Origin: Nocardioides sp. GY 10127
GTDB taxonomy: Bacteria > Actinomycetota > Actinomycetes > Propionibacteriales > Nocardioidaceae
DNA: 64,000 bases
Reading direction: 5' to 3'
NCBI RefSeq assembly: GCF_004919085.1
Contig: NZ_STGL01000002.1
Span: forward strand, 186,001-250,000
Shown: positions 24,189-33,500 of the stretch, one piece after another
Position numbering within the stretch: the stretch's first letter is position 1
Layout: each line of letters opens with the position of its first letter
The notes under the pieces: generated by a model
The model's database searches: none
The model's input: only the letters and a program-made list of their open reading frames with translations
What the model was told of the DNA's origin: nothing
Position numbers and translations under genes: made by a program

Positions 24189-27100
24189 TCAGCGGGTCCG
24201 CACGCCCAGGCCCTCCACCGAGACCTGCCGGCCGCCGACCGTGGTGAGGGTCAGCCGCCCGCTGACCGGCTCCGCGAAGCGCGGCAGCACCACGAGCGAG
24301 GAGGCGGTCCGGCTCGGCGCGGCCAGCCGGACGGTCCGCAGGACCGTGCCGCCCAGCGCGATCCGGACGCGCCCGGCGCCCGGTGCGCGCGTGACGACGA
24401 CCGCGACCTGCTCGGCGTTGCGGACGACCGCCGACAGCCGGCTCCCGGCGCGGGAGGCGACGAGGGCGTGGCCCCGGTGGAACCCGGCACCGGTCCTGCG
24501 GGTCCAGCCCGTCGTCTCCGTGCTCAGCCGCCCGACGCCGGACGGCACGAGGAACGTCCGCGTGGCCGGGGTGCTGTCGGCACGGTCGCCGGCGACGGCC
24601 GCGACGGTGAAGACGTGCTCACCCGGCGCCGGCCGGTCCACGTCCGCGCCGGCCGCCGAGCACGGGAGCTCCTCGCCGTCCAGGGTGCAGGACCAGGCCA
24701 CGCCCTCGGTGTCGGAGGAGTAGCCGAAGCGCACGGTGCGCGCGGTGGTGAAGGAGCCGGCGCGGGGCCCGGACGTCAGGCGCGTGGTCGGCTCGTCGGA
24801 CTGCGGGGCGCCGGCGAGCACGGGCAGGACGACGTCGTCCTCGGCGGCGTCGCGGGCGAAGTCCCCGCTCACCACCGTGCCGACCACGACCTCCTCGGTG
24901 CCCTCGGAGGTGTCGACCAGCCCGGCGCAGGAGGCGGTCCCGTCGGAGTCGGCGGGGGTCGTGCACAACGCGCGGCCGGTGCCCCGGTCGACGAACGTCA
25001 CGAGGGCGCGGGACAGGTCACCCGGCTGGCCGTCGTCCGCCTGCGAGACCACCGTCCGCAGGGCCACCGGGGTCTCCTCGCCGTCGGAGCGGACCGACTC
25101 CGGCCCGTCCCATCCGACCGAGGCGTCCTCCGCCTGCACCGTCACCGCCGACGAGGTGCTGACGCCGTCTGTGCCGGGAGCCGAGGCGGTGAGCCGGAGG
25201 GTGGCGGCCCCCACCGCCTGCGTCACGGTGCCGGTCACCGCGAAGGTGGCGGTGCCCGGACGCGTGCCGGCGCCGCTCTGCCCCACGCGGGTGACCGCGA
25301 GGCCGGAGACACCCGAGGCGGCGAGCGCCAGGTCGGCCCCGTCCGCCTCGGCGGCGCTGACCCGCACCGTGAGGGGCTCGAGGACGTCGCTGTACTGGAC
25401 CCGGGCCGCGGCCGGGGTGCTCACCGTGAGCGAGGGGTGGATCGTCAGGTCGGCGTCGCTGAGGTCGAAGAAGTAGTTGCCCACCGCCTCGACCCGCACC
25501 CGTGCGGCGTCGGTCTCCACCTGCGGCCAGGTGACGTCGATGCTGCCGTCGTTGGGGGTGGAGCCCGCCAGCTCGTAGGGGTAGCTGTGCCCGCCGTCGA
25601 CGGACAGGCTGACCCGGACGCGCGGGGCGTACTGCGCGGCGTCGGTGCCGGCGACGTCCCAGGTGACGGTGCCGGTGTCCCCACCGGTGACAGCGCCCTC
25701 CTCGGACTGCGAGGTCACCAGGAACGGGCCGGCGTCGCCGACGGTGAGGGTCACGTCGTCGTGCTGCGTGCCACCGGCGGTGCGGCCGTCACGGGCGGTG
25801 AGCCGGAACGTCATCGAGCCGGCGCCCAGGAGCGGGTCGGTGTAGTCGGCGGTCGGGAGGAACTCCGAGAAGCACTCGACGATGGCCACCGGCACGTCCT
25901 CGGCCGGCGCCTCGGGGCAGGTCCCGGTCGCGGCGTTCGTGTTGCCGTCCAGGATCTGCTCCAGGTCGGGGAAGGTGCGCGAGGGGTTCGCGTCCGCCAG
26001 GTTCTCCCCCGACGAGGAGTACGTCAGGGAGTCCTCCAGCGAGACGTCCGCGTAGGTGCCGAACACGCGGAACAGCGGACCCTCGTGCTTGGTGTTCTCG
26101 ACCAGGCCCAGCCCCGCCAGGCCGCCGGTGTCGTTCTGCTCCCACAGGTAGACCAGCGCGTCGCCGTCGGGGTCGCTCCCCGAGCCGGTGAGGGTGAACG
26201 GCGTACGCAGCGGGAGGGTGGCGTCGGCCGGGGCGGTCACGGTGGGCGCGTGGTTGGTCGTGACGGTCGCGGTGCCCTGGTTGGTGCCGGGTCCGCCGTC
26301 GTAGGGCACGCCGATGAAGGCACTGACGTCCCCGCTCGTGCCGGTGACGGCCAGGCGCGGGTGGGCGTCGGTGTCGGGCCAGCGCACCCAGAATCCGCCG
26401 TCGTTCAGCGAGGTGCGGCCGGCGTCGTAGCCGCCCACCGTGACCTGTGCGCCGGTGAGGGCGCGCAGGCGGCGCTGCACGCCGAGGACGGTGTAGCCGG
26501 CCCCGCGGACGATGCTGGTGACCCGTCCGTCGTAGCCCAGGTTCACCGTCTCACCGTCGGTGTCGAACCCGGTCAGCGTCACGGTCTGCTCCTCGGTGTA
26601 GGCGCCGGGCGCGGCCGTCACGTGGGCCGTGACCTCGTCGATGCTCCGCTGGGAGAAGTACGGGTCGGTGTGCGGCTGGAGGTCGTCGGTGCCGCAGATG
26701 CCGGCGTAGGCCATCACCGAGGAGCCCGACCCGGGCTCGACGGACGTCCCGCCGTTGCGGTTGAGCAGCGAGCAGTTGGCCTGGTCACCGTCGAAGGTGT
26801 GGTTGGCTGCGAACTGGTGCCCGAGCTCGTGGGCGACGTAGTCGATCGCCATGAAGTCGCCCTCGGGGAACGGCAGGCCCGTGCAGCCGTCGGCCTTGGA
26901 CTGCTCCCCCACGACGCCGAGCCCGGCGATCCCGCCGCCGTTGATGCCCAGCGCGATGTGCCCGACGTCGTAGCGGTCCGCCCCGATGATCTGGCCGATC
27001 ACGAACTCGTTGCGGTCCAGCAGCCCGGAGGAGCAGCCCCCGGTCTCGGGGTCGAGGTCGGCGGCGTCGTAGCAGGCGGACTCACCGCACGGCCCGCCCG

Positions 27101-28034
27101 GCTCCGTGGCCTTGGCCGCGGTGTCGAGGTTGAGGTCGTCCGTCCCGTCCACCAGCTGCAGGCGGATGGCGAAGTCCTCGCCGTAGATCTGGTTGACCCG
27201 GTTGATGAGCGTGACCTTCTCCGCCAGGACGTTCTGGGTGCCGAAGTACGCGGCGTAGCTGGGGTCGGTGACCAGGGCGAGCCGGTAGGTGCGACGGGTG
27301 ACGAGGTCCCCCGCCGCCGTGGCGGCGGCGGCCGCGGCAGCCGCCGGCGCCTCACCGTCGGGATGGGCGATGATCCCCGACTCCACGAGTGGTGCGGTGT
27401 CGTCGGTGGGGACGTAGGCGAGGTGGGCGGTGGCGCCCCGGCGCTGCAGGGCCGGGTCCACGTACCAGGAGCCGCCACCGTCCGCGTCGCGCACGGAGGC
27501 GTGCAGACCGAGCGGCGTCACGTCGAGGCGGACGGTGCGGGTCGGGTCGTCCACGTCGCGGCCGGCGAAGGTGCGCAGCTCGGGGTGGGCCGCCTGGAGG
27601 CCGCTCGCCATCACGCTGTCCTCGACCACGGCGAACGTGTGCAGGCCGCCCGCGGGGTCGGGCAGCTCGATGCGGACGCCGCGGGCGCCCGCCTCGTCGG
27701 AGTCCGGCGCGGCCGCCAACGTGTCCGCGACCGCGTCGACGTCGACCCGGTAGGCCGAGTACTCCTCCGGCCGGACCCGCACCCGGGCGGTGCCTGCCTC
27801 GGGCAGCGCGAAGGACGCCAGGGGCGTGAACCCGGGCGCCACCTCGGCCCGCGCGTCGCGACCCCGCGCGCCCGTCGCGCTCCCGTCCCCCGCGCCGTCG
27901 GCCGAGGCGGGAGCCCCGGCCGTGCCCGCGAGCACGAGCGCGAGGGGCAGCACCGCCGAGAGGGCCCAACGACGAGCGTGCCGTCGGCCCGGCCGAGCGC
28001 TCGGGTCGGGTGCGGGGGTCCGGGGGTGTGCCAT
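24189..28034 (-). CDS. Secreted reprolysin-like zinc metalloprotease with Ig-like domains
   Basis: A 1281-residue exported protein. Residues 1-48 are a signal peptide (arginine-rich, then WALSAVLPLALVLAGTAG, cleavage near ASA). A propeptide-like region is followed by a metzincin domain with H402-E-L-G-H-Q-F-A-A-N-H412, the extended zinc site HExxHxxxxxH. A fibronectin/Ig-like array fills the middle and C-terminal half (several ~100-residue units with VTVGDAGPF, DGVSTSS and similar). Processing of secreted or envelope proteins, or nutrient scavenging, is likely. The ATG 28034 has an AAGGGA ribosome binding site. It is far larger than single-domain metalloproteases; no cell-wall anchor motif is visible. 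Confidence 0.88.
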   Translation of the reverse strand: MAHPRTPAPDPSARPGRRHARRWALSAVLPLALVLAGTAGAPASADGAGDGSATGARGRDARAEVAPGFTPLASFALPEAGTARVRVRPEEYSAYRVDVDAVADTLAAAPDSDEAGARGVRIELPDPAGGLHTFAVVEDSVMASGLQAAHPELRTFAGRDVDDPTRTVRLDVTPLGLHASVRDADGGGSWYVDPALQRRGATAHLAYVPTDDTAPLVESGIIAHPDGEAPAAAAAAAATAAGDLVTRRTYRLALVTDPSYAAYFGTQNVLAEKVTLINRVNQIYGEDFAIRLQLVDGTDDLNLDTAAKATEPGGPCGESACYDAADLDPETGGCSSGLLDRNEFVIGQIIGADRYDVGHIALGINGGGIAGLGVVGEQSKADGCTGLPFPEGDFMAIDYVAHELGHQFAANHTFDGDQANCSLLNRNGGTSVEPGSGSSVMAYAGICGTDDLQPHTDPYFSQRSIDEVTAHVTAAPGAYTEEQTVTLTGFDTDGETVNLGYDGRVTSIVRGAGYTVLGVQRRLRALTGAQVTVGGYDAGRTSLNDGGFWVRWPDTDAHPRLAVTGTSGDVSAFIGVPYDGGPGTNQGTATVTTNHAPTVTAPADATLPLRTPFTLTGSGSDPDGDALVYLWEQNDTGGLAGLGLVENTKHEGPLFRVFGTYADVSLEDSLTYSSSGENLADANPSRTFPDLEQILDGNTNAATGTCPEAPAEDVPVAIVECFSEFLPTADYTDPLLGAGSMTFRLTARDGRTAGGTQHDDVTLTVGDAGPFLVTSQSEEGAVTGGDTGTVTWDVAGTDAAQYAPRVRVSLSVDGGHSYPYELAGSTPNDGSIDVTWPQVETDAARVRVEAVGNYFFDLSDADLTIHPSLTVSTPAAARVQYSDVLEPLTVRVSAAEADGADLALAASGVSGLAVTRVGQSGAGTRPGTATFAVTGTVTQAVGAATLRLTASAPGTDGVSTSSAVTVQAEDASVGWDGPESVRSDGEETPVALRTVVSQADDGQPGDLSRALVTFVDRGTGRALCTTPADSDGTASCAGLVDTSEGTEEVVVGTVVSGDFARDAAEDDVVLPVLAGAPQSDEPTTRLTSGPRAGSFTTARTVRFGYSSDTEGVAWSCTLDGEELPCSAAGADVDRPAPGEHVFTVAAVAGDRADSTPATRTFLVPSGVGRLSTETTGWTRRTGAGFHRGHALVASRAGSRLSAVVRNAEQVAVVVTRAPGAGRVRIALGGTVLRTVRLAAPSRTASSLVVLPRFAEPVSGRLTLTTVGGRQVSVEGLGVRTR

Positions 28035-28210
28035 CGTCGCGTCCCTTCCGCGGACGCGCACCGTGCACGACCACTGGGTCCCGGCTCACTGGCGAGCCGT
28101 GACCCAGCAACGACGCCTCTCCCGGAGCCGTTACGCCCCGGCCCTCAGGATTTGCTCAGGCTCCGCGCCGGACACCGCCACACGACGCGGGCACGCCTGG
28201 GGACACGAAC

Positions 28211-28248
28211 GCCGGGGCGCCGGCGGTCTGGACCGCGGGCGCCCCGGC
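28211..28248. terminator. Strong hairpin after clgR
   Basis: Arms of 11 bp (28211-28221 with 28238-28248) enclose a further 6-bp stem with a TG loop, giving an almost continuous 17-bp hairpin directly after the clgR stop. Confidence 0.65.
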
Positions 28249-28274
28249 GTGCGGAACGGAAGGGTGGGGACCTG

Positions 28275-28610
28275 TCAGGCCGCGGAGGCCACGACGTCCT
28301 CGGCCACGCGCCCGACGGCGAGCGGGGTCGCGGTCACCTCGGCGACGGCGCGGTCCACCGCGCTGCCCAGGGCCGCCTCCTCGAGCGCCACCGCGTCGGA
28401 GACCGAGCGGAGCACGGACGAGAGCGGCACCTCGAGGGCGCCGCACAGGGAGGCGAGCAGCTCCGAGGACGCCTCCTTCTGACCACGCTCGATCTCGGAG
28501 ATGTACCCGAGCGAGACGCGGGCCTCCTGCGACACCTGCCGCAGGGTGAGGCCACGCTCCACGCGACGGGCACGGAGCACGTCGCCGAGCAGTCGACGGA
28601 AAAGCACCAT
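28275..28610 (-). CDS. clgR: ClgR-family XRE transcriptional regulator
   Basis: A 111-residue DNA-binding protein. The helix-turn-helix spans residues about 14-68 (LTLRQVSQEARVSLGYISEI), followed by ERGQKEASSELLASLC, the ClgR hallmark. In Corynebacterium, Mycobacterium and Streptomyces ClgR activates clp protease and stress genes and is itself turned over by Clp; the short hydrophobic end (VVASAA) is compatible with such a degron. It usually lies downstream of cinA in a pgsA-cinA-clgR cluster. Here cinA is absent at that position and two secreted phosphoesterase genes plus a glycosidase gene separate it from pgsA. It may also be divergent-regulated with the GH15 gene. Confidence 0.88.
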   Translation of the reverse strand: MVLFRRLLGDVLRARRVERGLTLRQVSQEARVSLGYISEIERGQKEASSELLASLCGALEVPLSSVLRSVSDAVALEEAALGSAVDRAVAEVTATPLAVGRVAEDVVASAA

Positions 28611-28794
28611 GCTGGCCTCCTCTCTGGTCCCACCGATCGGCGGGAGTGGGCGCAACGTTACCGGAGCCGGTGTTGTTCCGCCGGGCGGTTCCCCCACCCA
28701 ACCACGTGTGCAACGGGTCGGCGACCACCCGTCCCGGCGCGGCGTGCCGGACGGGCCAGCCGACAGGGTGGACGGGCTGGTGCACGGGCGTGCC

Positions 28795-28800
28795 TAGGTT
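28795..28800 (+). promoter_or_regulatory. -10 element of leaderless promoter (GH15 gene)
   Basis: TAGGTT ends 6 nt before the ATG at 28807. Confidence 0.6.
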
Positions 28801-28806
28801 GGGTGC

Positions 28807-30579
28807 ATGGCGCTGCCCATCGAGCACTATGCCCTCATCGGGGACCGCAGGACGGCCGCGCTGGTCGGCCGCAACGGGTCGATCGACTGGCTCTGCCTGC
28901 CCCGGTTCGACTCCCCCGCCTGCCTCGCGGGGTTGCTGGGGACGGACGAGCACGGGCACTGGCAGCTCGTCCCCGAGGAGCCGTACGAGGTGACCCGTCG
29001 CTACCTGGGTGCCTCGGCCGTCCTGGAGACCACCTTCACGACGGAGTCCGGGAGCGCGACCCTCACCGACCTCATGCCGCGAGGGGACGGTCGCGCCGAC
29101 GTCGTCCGCCGGCTCGCCGGGGTCCGGGGCACCGTGCGGTTCCGGCACGAGCTGCGGATCAGGATGGACTACGGCGCCGCCACGCCCTGGGTGCGCCGGC
29201 AGGTCGTCGACGGCGAGGAGGTCATCACCGCGGTCGCCGGACCCGACCAGCTGCTCCTGCGCGGCCCCAGGCTCCCCGTGGCCACCGACCACCGGCACAG
29301 CGACTCCTTCACGCTGGCCGAGGGCGAGGAGCAGACGTACTCGCTGACCTGGCTGCCCTCCCACGTCCAGCCGTCCTCGCTCGGCGACCACGACGACCGG
29401 ATCGCCCGCACCATCGCCGAGGACGAGGAGTGGGCGGCCGTGTGCCGCACGGACCTCCCCCACGGCGACGTCGTCCTGCGCTCCCTGCTCACCCTCCGAC
29501 TCATGACGCACGAGGCCACGGGCGGCATCGTCGCCGCGCCGACGACGTCGCTGCCGGAGGAGCTCGGCGGCTCGCGCAACTGGGACTACCGGTACTGCTG
29601 GCTGCGGGACGCCGCCCTCACGCTGGAGTCGCTCATCGACGCGGGCTACGTCGAGGAGGCGGAGCTGTGGCGCGGCTGGCTGCTGCGCGCGGTGGCGGGC
29701 GACCCGGCCGACCTGCAGATCATGTACGGGGTGGACGGCGCGCGCCGGCTGCCCGAGGCCGAGCTCGACCACCTGCCGGGCTACGAGGGCTCGCGGCCCG
29801 TGCGCGTGGGCAACGGGGCCGTCCGGCAGCAGCAGCACGACGTCCTGGGCGAGGTGATGACGGCGCTCGCGCGCGTCCGCCGCGCCGCCGGCGACCCCGA
29901 CGACAACGCCTGGGCGCTCCAGCGGGCCCTGGTCGAGGAGCTCCTCACGCACTGGGAGGAGCCGGACCGCGGGCTGTGGGAGGTGCGCGGCGAGCCGCGG
30001 CACTTCGTCCACTCCAAGGCGATGGTGTGGGCCGCGCTCGACAGCGCCGTGCGCGCCGTCGAGGAGGACGGTCTCGAGGGCCCCGTCGAGCGCTGGCGCG
30101 AGGTCCGGGACCGGGTGCGCGAGGAGGTGCTCGACAAGGGCTTCGACCCCGTGCGCAACTCGTTCCGGCAGCACTACGACACCGACGAGGTGGACGCCGC
30201 GCTGCTCGCCCTGTCCACCACCGGGATCGTGGCCCCGGACGACCCGCGGATGCTCGGCACCATCGCGGCCGTCGAGGAGGACCTGCTGCGCGACGGCCTC
30301 GTGCTGCGCTACCGCACCGAGGCGGGCGTCGACGGGGTGGACGGCGAGGAGAACCCCTTCCTGGCCTGCTCCTTCTGGCTGGTCACCGCCCTGGCGGGGG
30401 CGGGCCGTCACGAGGACGCCGAGGCCCTGTTCGAGCGGTTGATCGGCCTCGTCAACGACGTCGGTCTCCTCTCGGAGGAGTACGACGTGGACGCCGGCCG
30501 CATGACGGGCAACTTCCCCCAGGCCTTCAGCCACCTCGCGCTCGTCCAGGCGGCCGTCCGGCTGGCCGAGACCCGCTGA
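28807..30579 (+). CDS. Glycoside hydrolase family 15 protein (trehalase/glucoamylase type)
   Basis: A 590-residue cytosolic (no signal peptide) GH15 enzyme. An N-terminal β-sandwich (PIEHYALIGDRRTAALVGR...SIDWLCLPRFDS) precedes the (α/α)6 barrel. Barrel motifs are NWDYRYCWLRDA (residues 258-269), GLWEVRG with the probable catalytic acid E392, and SEEYD with E557/E558 as probable base; FPQAFSHLALV closes the family signature. Mycobacterial relatives are trehalases, so trehalose turnover is plausible, but glucan hydrolysis cannot be excluded. Leaderless start. It is followed by a 16-bp-stem terminator. Confidence 0.9.
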   Translation: MALPIEHYALIGDRRTAALVGRNGSIDWLCLPRFDSPACLAGLLGTDEHGHWQLVPEEPYEVTRRYLGASAVLETTFTTESGSATLTDLMPRGDGRADVVRRLAGVRGTVRFRHELRIRMDYGAATPWVRRQVVDGEEVITAVAGPDQLLLRGPRLPVATDHRHSDSFTLAEGEEQTYSLTWLPSHVQPSSLGDHDDRIARTIAEDEEWAAVCRTDLPHGDVVLRSLLTLRLMTHEATGGIVAAPTTSLPEELGGSRNWDYRYCWLRDAALTLESLIDAGYVEEAELWRGWLLRAVAGDPADLQIMYGVDGARRLPEAELDHLPGYEGSRPVRVGNGAVRQQQHDVLGEVMTALARVRRAAGDPDDNAWALQRALVEELLTHWEEPDRGLWEVRGEPRHFVHSKAMVWAALDSAVRAVEEDGLEGPVERWREVRDRVREEVLDKGFDPVRNSFRQHYDTDEVDAALLALSTTGIVAPDDPRMLGTIAAVEEDLLRDGLVLRYRTEAGVDGVDGEENPFLACSFWLVTALAGAGRHEDAEALFERLIGLVNDVGLLSEEYDVDAGRMTGNFPQAFSHLALVQAAVRLAETR

Positions 30580-30653
30580 CGCTCCCCCGCCCCACGCACC
30601 CGCCCCGCTCCTGACCTCCGCACCTGGCGGGCCGGAGGAGGCCCGCGACGCCG

Positions 30654-30689
30654 GACGGCCCGCCCGAGCGGGTGCTCGGGCGGGCCGTC
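30654..30689. terminator. Rho-independent-type hairpin, 16-bp stem (GH15 / 5'-nucleotidase)
   Basis: GACGGCCCGCCCGAGC, loop GGGT, and its perfect complement at 30674-30689, between convergent genes. It is followed by a short GGTGCTGGG-like direct-repeat run to 30740. Confidence 0.75.
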
Positions 30690-30738
30690 CTCAGGTGGTG
30701 CTGGGCGGTGCTGGGTGGTGCTGGTGCTGGGCGGTGGG

Positions 30739-33384
30739 TCAGTGCACGACGCGCACCGTGCGCAGCACCGTGGCCGCCGTGACCTCGTCGTCGCCGAGGT
30801 AGCTGATCCGGACGTTCTTCACGCCGACCGTGCCGTACGCCGGGAGTCGCAGGCTCGCCTCACCGTCGTGCAGGACGGCGGTGAAGGCGAACCCCGCGGT
30901 GCGCACGACGACGCGCCCGCTCGGGACGGTGCTGGTGCCGGGCGCGGCGACCGAGACGTCCCACGTGGGCCGGGTGGTCCGGGCGTGGACCGCGGCGGGC
31001 GTCCGGGAGACGGCGATCTTGCCGGGCGCCTTGCGGACCCGGACGGCCACCGTGGTCGAGGAGCCCTCGACCGTGTCGTCGCCGCTGTAGGTCACCACGA
31101 CGTCCTGCGAGCCGGCCAGCGAGAAGGCCGGGACGACCAGGAGGGCGGTGCCGTCCTCGCCGAGCTCGGCGGAGTCGACCTCGGTGCCGTCGACGGTGGC
31201 CGTCACGGTGCCGGTGGGCGTGCCGTCGCCGGCGTCGACCACGGCCTCCAGGCGCAGCTGCTTGTTGCCGTTGACCAGCGCCTTCCCGGCGTTGAGCACG
31301 GTGGCCGAGACCTCCGAGCACAGGCTGTCGGCCGCGACGACCGGGAGGGTGACCTGCGTGCCGGACGGCTTGGCGGTGAGCACCAGCGAGTCGCCGGCAC
31401 GGGCCGAGCACGGGGTGGTCAGGTCGATGTCGGCCGTCCCGTCGGTGACGGCGAAGGTGCCGGCCGAGCCGACGGTCTCACCGTCGCGCACCAGGGTCGC
31501 CTTGACCTTGGTGTTGACGGGCGAGCCCAGCGAGGTGAGGTCCAGCGTCTCGCCGGTGGTCGGGACCGCCGGGGTGACGTTGTCGGTGCCGAGGGTGAAG
31601 GACTCCTCGGAGCCCGCGCTCACGGACGACGGCAGGTCGGTGGCGAACACCTGCTGGCGCGAGTAGCTGGGCGAGATCGGCGAGGCGTCCTGCAGGTAGG
31701 AGATCCACAGGTCGCGGTCGACGAGACCGGTGTCGCTCGAGGTGCCCTCGGTGAAGGCGGTGAAGTTGTCCCCACCCGTGCCGAGGAACGAGAACGTCGA
31801 GACGGTGTAGGTGGCGTCGGGGTCGACGGGCTCGCCGTCGATGCGCACCGAGGTGATCCGGCTGCCCTCGTCGGCGGAGGAGTCGGCCGTGACCTCGACG
31901 TTGTCCGAGAGACCCAGCTGGAGGTAGGGGCGGTCGGCGCCGCTGGGCTGCCACTGCTGCTCCAGCACGTCCTTCAGCTCGGCGCCGGTCAGGTCGACGA
32001 GCCAGATGTTGTTGACGAACGGCAGGACGCTGTTGGCCTCGGCGTAGGTGACGACCCCGTCGGTGTTCTCCGGGTTGTCGGTGGTGTCGCCGGCGTAGAG
32101 CAGCTCGGCGCGGAGGCCGCCGGGGTTGGTGATGCCGAGGTCGGCCTCGCCCATGTCGCTGGGGATGCCGTCACGCAGCGCGTTCGCCACGAGGTCGCCG
32201 AGCGTGGACTCGGCCTGACGGTTGTCCCGCGTCGTCCCCTCGTACTCGCCGTCGACCGGGGCCGCGTCGGCGAAGGCGGTGGTGACGTCGTCGGTGATGG
32301 CGCCGACCGGTTCGTTCCCGACCTCGGCCGCGTCGGCGAGGGCGTCGTCGACGATGGACTTCACCTGCGCCACGTCCGGGTACTCGGCGGCGAGCTCGGC
32401 GTCGGTCTCGGTCGTGCTGGACGTCGCCACGTTCTCGGCCTCGTACCCGGTGACCTCGTGGGTCGTCGGGTCGACGCTGAGGACGACGTGGCCGACGTTG
32501 GCGGCGTACGAGCCCGTCTGGAGCAGCGGACGCGTGCCGGACTCGCCGGGGATCGGCTGGTCGTAGACGTAGGTCTGGTGGGTGTGACCGTTGAAGATGA
32601 CGTCCACGGCCGGGTCGAGGTCCGCCATCTCGGCGAACTCGCCGCCGTGGGCGACGCCGTCCTCGTAGGTCTCGGTGCCGTCCTGGGCACCCGCGTGGAA
32701 CGTGGCCACGATGACGTCGGCCTCGCCGTTCGCCTCGTCGCCGTCGCTCAGCTCGCCGGCCACGCGGTTGACCGCCTCGACCGGGTCGCCGAACTCGATG
32801 TCGCTGATGCCGCCCGGGGAGACCAGCGAGGCGGTCTCCTCGGTCACGGCGCCGACGACCGCCACGCTGACGCCCTCCACGTCGAAGGTGGCGTACTCGG
32901 GCAGGGCGGGCGTGGTGGTGCCCTTCTCGTACACGTTCGCGCCGAGGTAGTCCCACTGCGCGTTGCGCGAGCCGTCGGCCCCGATGATCCGGTCGGTCAG
33001 GTCGTCGAAGCCCTTGTCGAACTCGTGGTTGCCCACGGCCGAGGCGTCCAGCCCGAGGGCGTTGAGGACGTCGATGGTGGGCTGGTCGTCGTCGACCGCG
33101 GAGGCGAACAGCGACGCCCCGACGAGGTCGCCGGCGCCGACGAACAGGGTGTCCGCGTCCCCGCCCTCCGCGCGGAGCTTCTCCACCGTGCCGGCCCACT
33201 TGACCGTGTTGGTGAAGATCCGGCCGTGGAAGTCGTTGACGCCGAGGAGGTTGATGGCGATGTCGCCGTCGGCGGCGGCCGTGACGGGCTCGGCGTGGGC
33301 GGAGCCGCTGCCGGCGACGGCGACGCCGGTGGCCAGCAGGGCCAGGCTCACCGCCCCGGCGAGGCGCGAACGCGCTGCATGCAT
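30739..33384 (-). CDS. Secreted 5'-nucleotidase / 2',3'-cyclic phosphodiesterase
   Basis: An 881-residue exported metallophosphoesterase. The signal peptide (HAARSRLAGAVSLALLATGVAVAGS) ends at HAEP. The N-terminal dinuclear metal domain has VNDFHG, GNHEFD and NGHTHQ motifs (about residues 50-290), and the 5'-nucleotidase C-terminal substrate domain spans about 330-560 (RQAESTLGDLVANAL, ITNPGG, FLGTGGDNF). The last ~250 residues are Ig-like Big_3/5 repeats with TGTVTA units. It would release phosphate or nucleosides from nucleotides outside the cell, and follows the extracellular nuclease gene on the same strand. Confidence 0.92.
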   Translation of the reverse strand: MHAARSRLAGAVSLALLATGVAVAGSGSAHAEPVTAAADGDIAINLLGVNDFHGRIFTNTVKWAGTVEKLRAEGGDADTLFVGAGDLVGASLFASAVDDDQPTIDVLNALGLDASAVGNHEFDKGFDDLTDRIIGADGSRNAQWDYLGANVYEKGTTTPALPEYATFDVEGVSVAVVGAVTEETASLVSPGGISDIEFGDPVEAVNRVAGELSDGDEANGEADVIVATFHAGAQDGTETYEDGVAHGGEFAEMADLDPAVDVIFNGHTHQTYVYDQPIPGESGTRPLLQTGSYAANVGHVVLSVDPTTHEVTGYEAENVATSSTTETDAELAAEYPDVAQVKSIVDDALADAAEVGNEPVGAITDDVTTAFADAAPVDGEYEGTTRDNRQAESTLGDLVANALRDGIPSDMGEADLGITNPGGLRAELLYAGDTTDNPENTDGVVTYAEANSVLPFVNNIWLVDLTGAELKDVLEQQWQPSGADRPYLQLGLSDNVEVTADSSADEGSRITSVRIDGEPVDPDATYTVSTFSFLGTGGDNFTAFTEGTSSDTGLVDRDLWISYLQDASPISPSYSRQQVFATDLPSSVSAGSEESFTLGTDNVTPAVPTTGETLDLTSLGSPVNTKVKATLVRDGETVGSAGTFAVTDGTADIDLTTPCSARAGDSLVLTAKPSGTQVTLPVVAADSLCSEVSATVLNAGKALVNGNKQLRLEAVVDAGDGTPTGTVTATVDGTEVDSAELGEDGTALLVVPAFSLAGSQDVVVTYSGDDTVEGSSTTVAVRVRKAPGKIAVSRTPAAVHARTTRPTWDVSVAAPGTSTVPSGRVVVRTAGFAFTAVLHDGEASLRLPAYGTVGVKNVRISYLGDDEVTAATVLRTVRVVH

Positions 33385-33450
33385 GAAGGTTCTCTCCCGA
33401 ATGAAAGACGTGAGCGGGTGCGGGAGGCGGACCGGCCTCCCCACGGGGAC

Positions 33451-33484
33451 CCGTGCCGCCGGGGTGGTCCTCCCGGCGGCACGG
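33451..33484. terminator. Hairpin between nuclease and 5'-nucleotidase genes
   Basis: CCGTGCCGCCGGG, an 8-nt loop and the complementary CCCGGCGGCACGG (13-bp stem) lie just past the nuclease stop. The hairpin may terminate the nuclease mRNA or act as an intercistronic stabiliser. Confidence 0.65.
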
Positions 33485-33500
33485 GCCGTGGCTGGTGCGG

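Noticed and set aside
28062..28274. Gene in the 28.1 kb gap beside the metalloprotease start
   Set aside because: No frame with a plausible start and ribosome binding site; the gap holds only the protease's upstream region and the clgR terminator.
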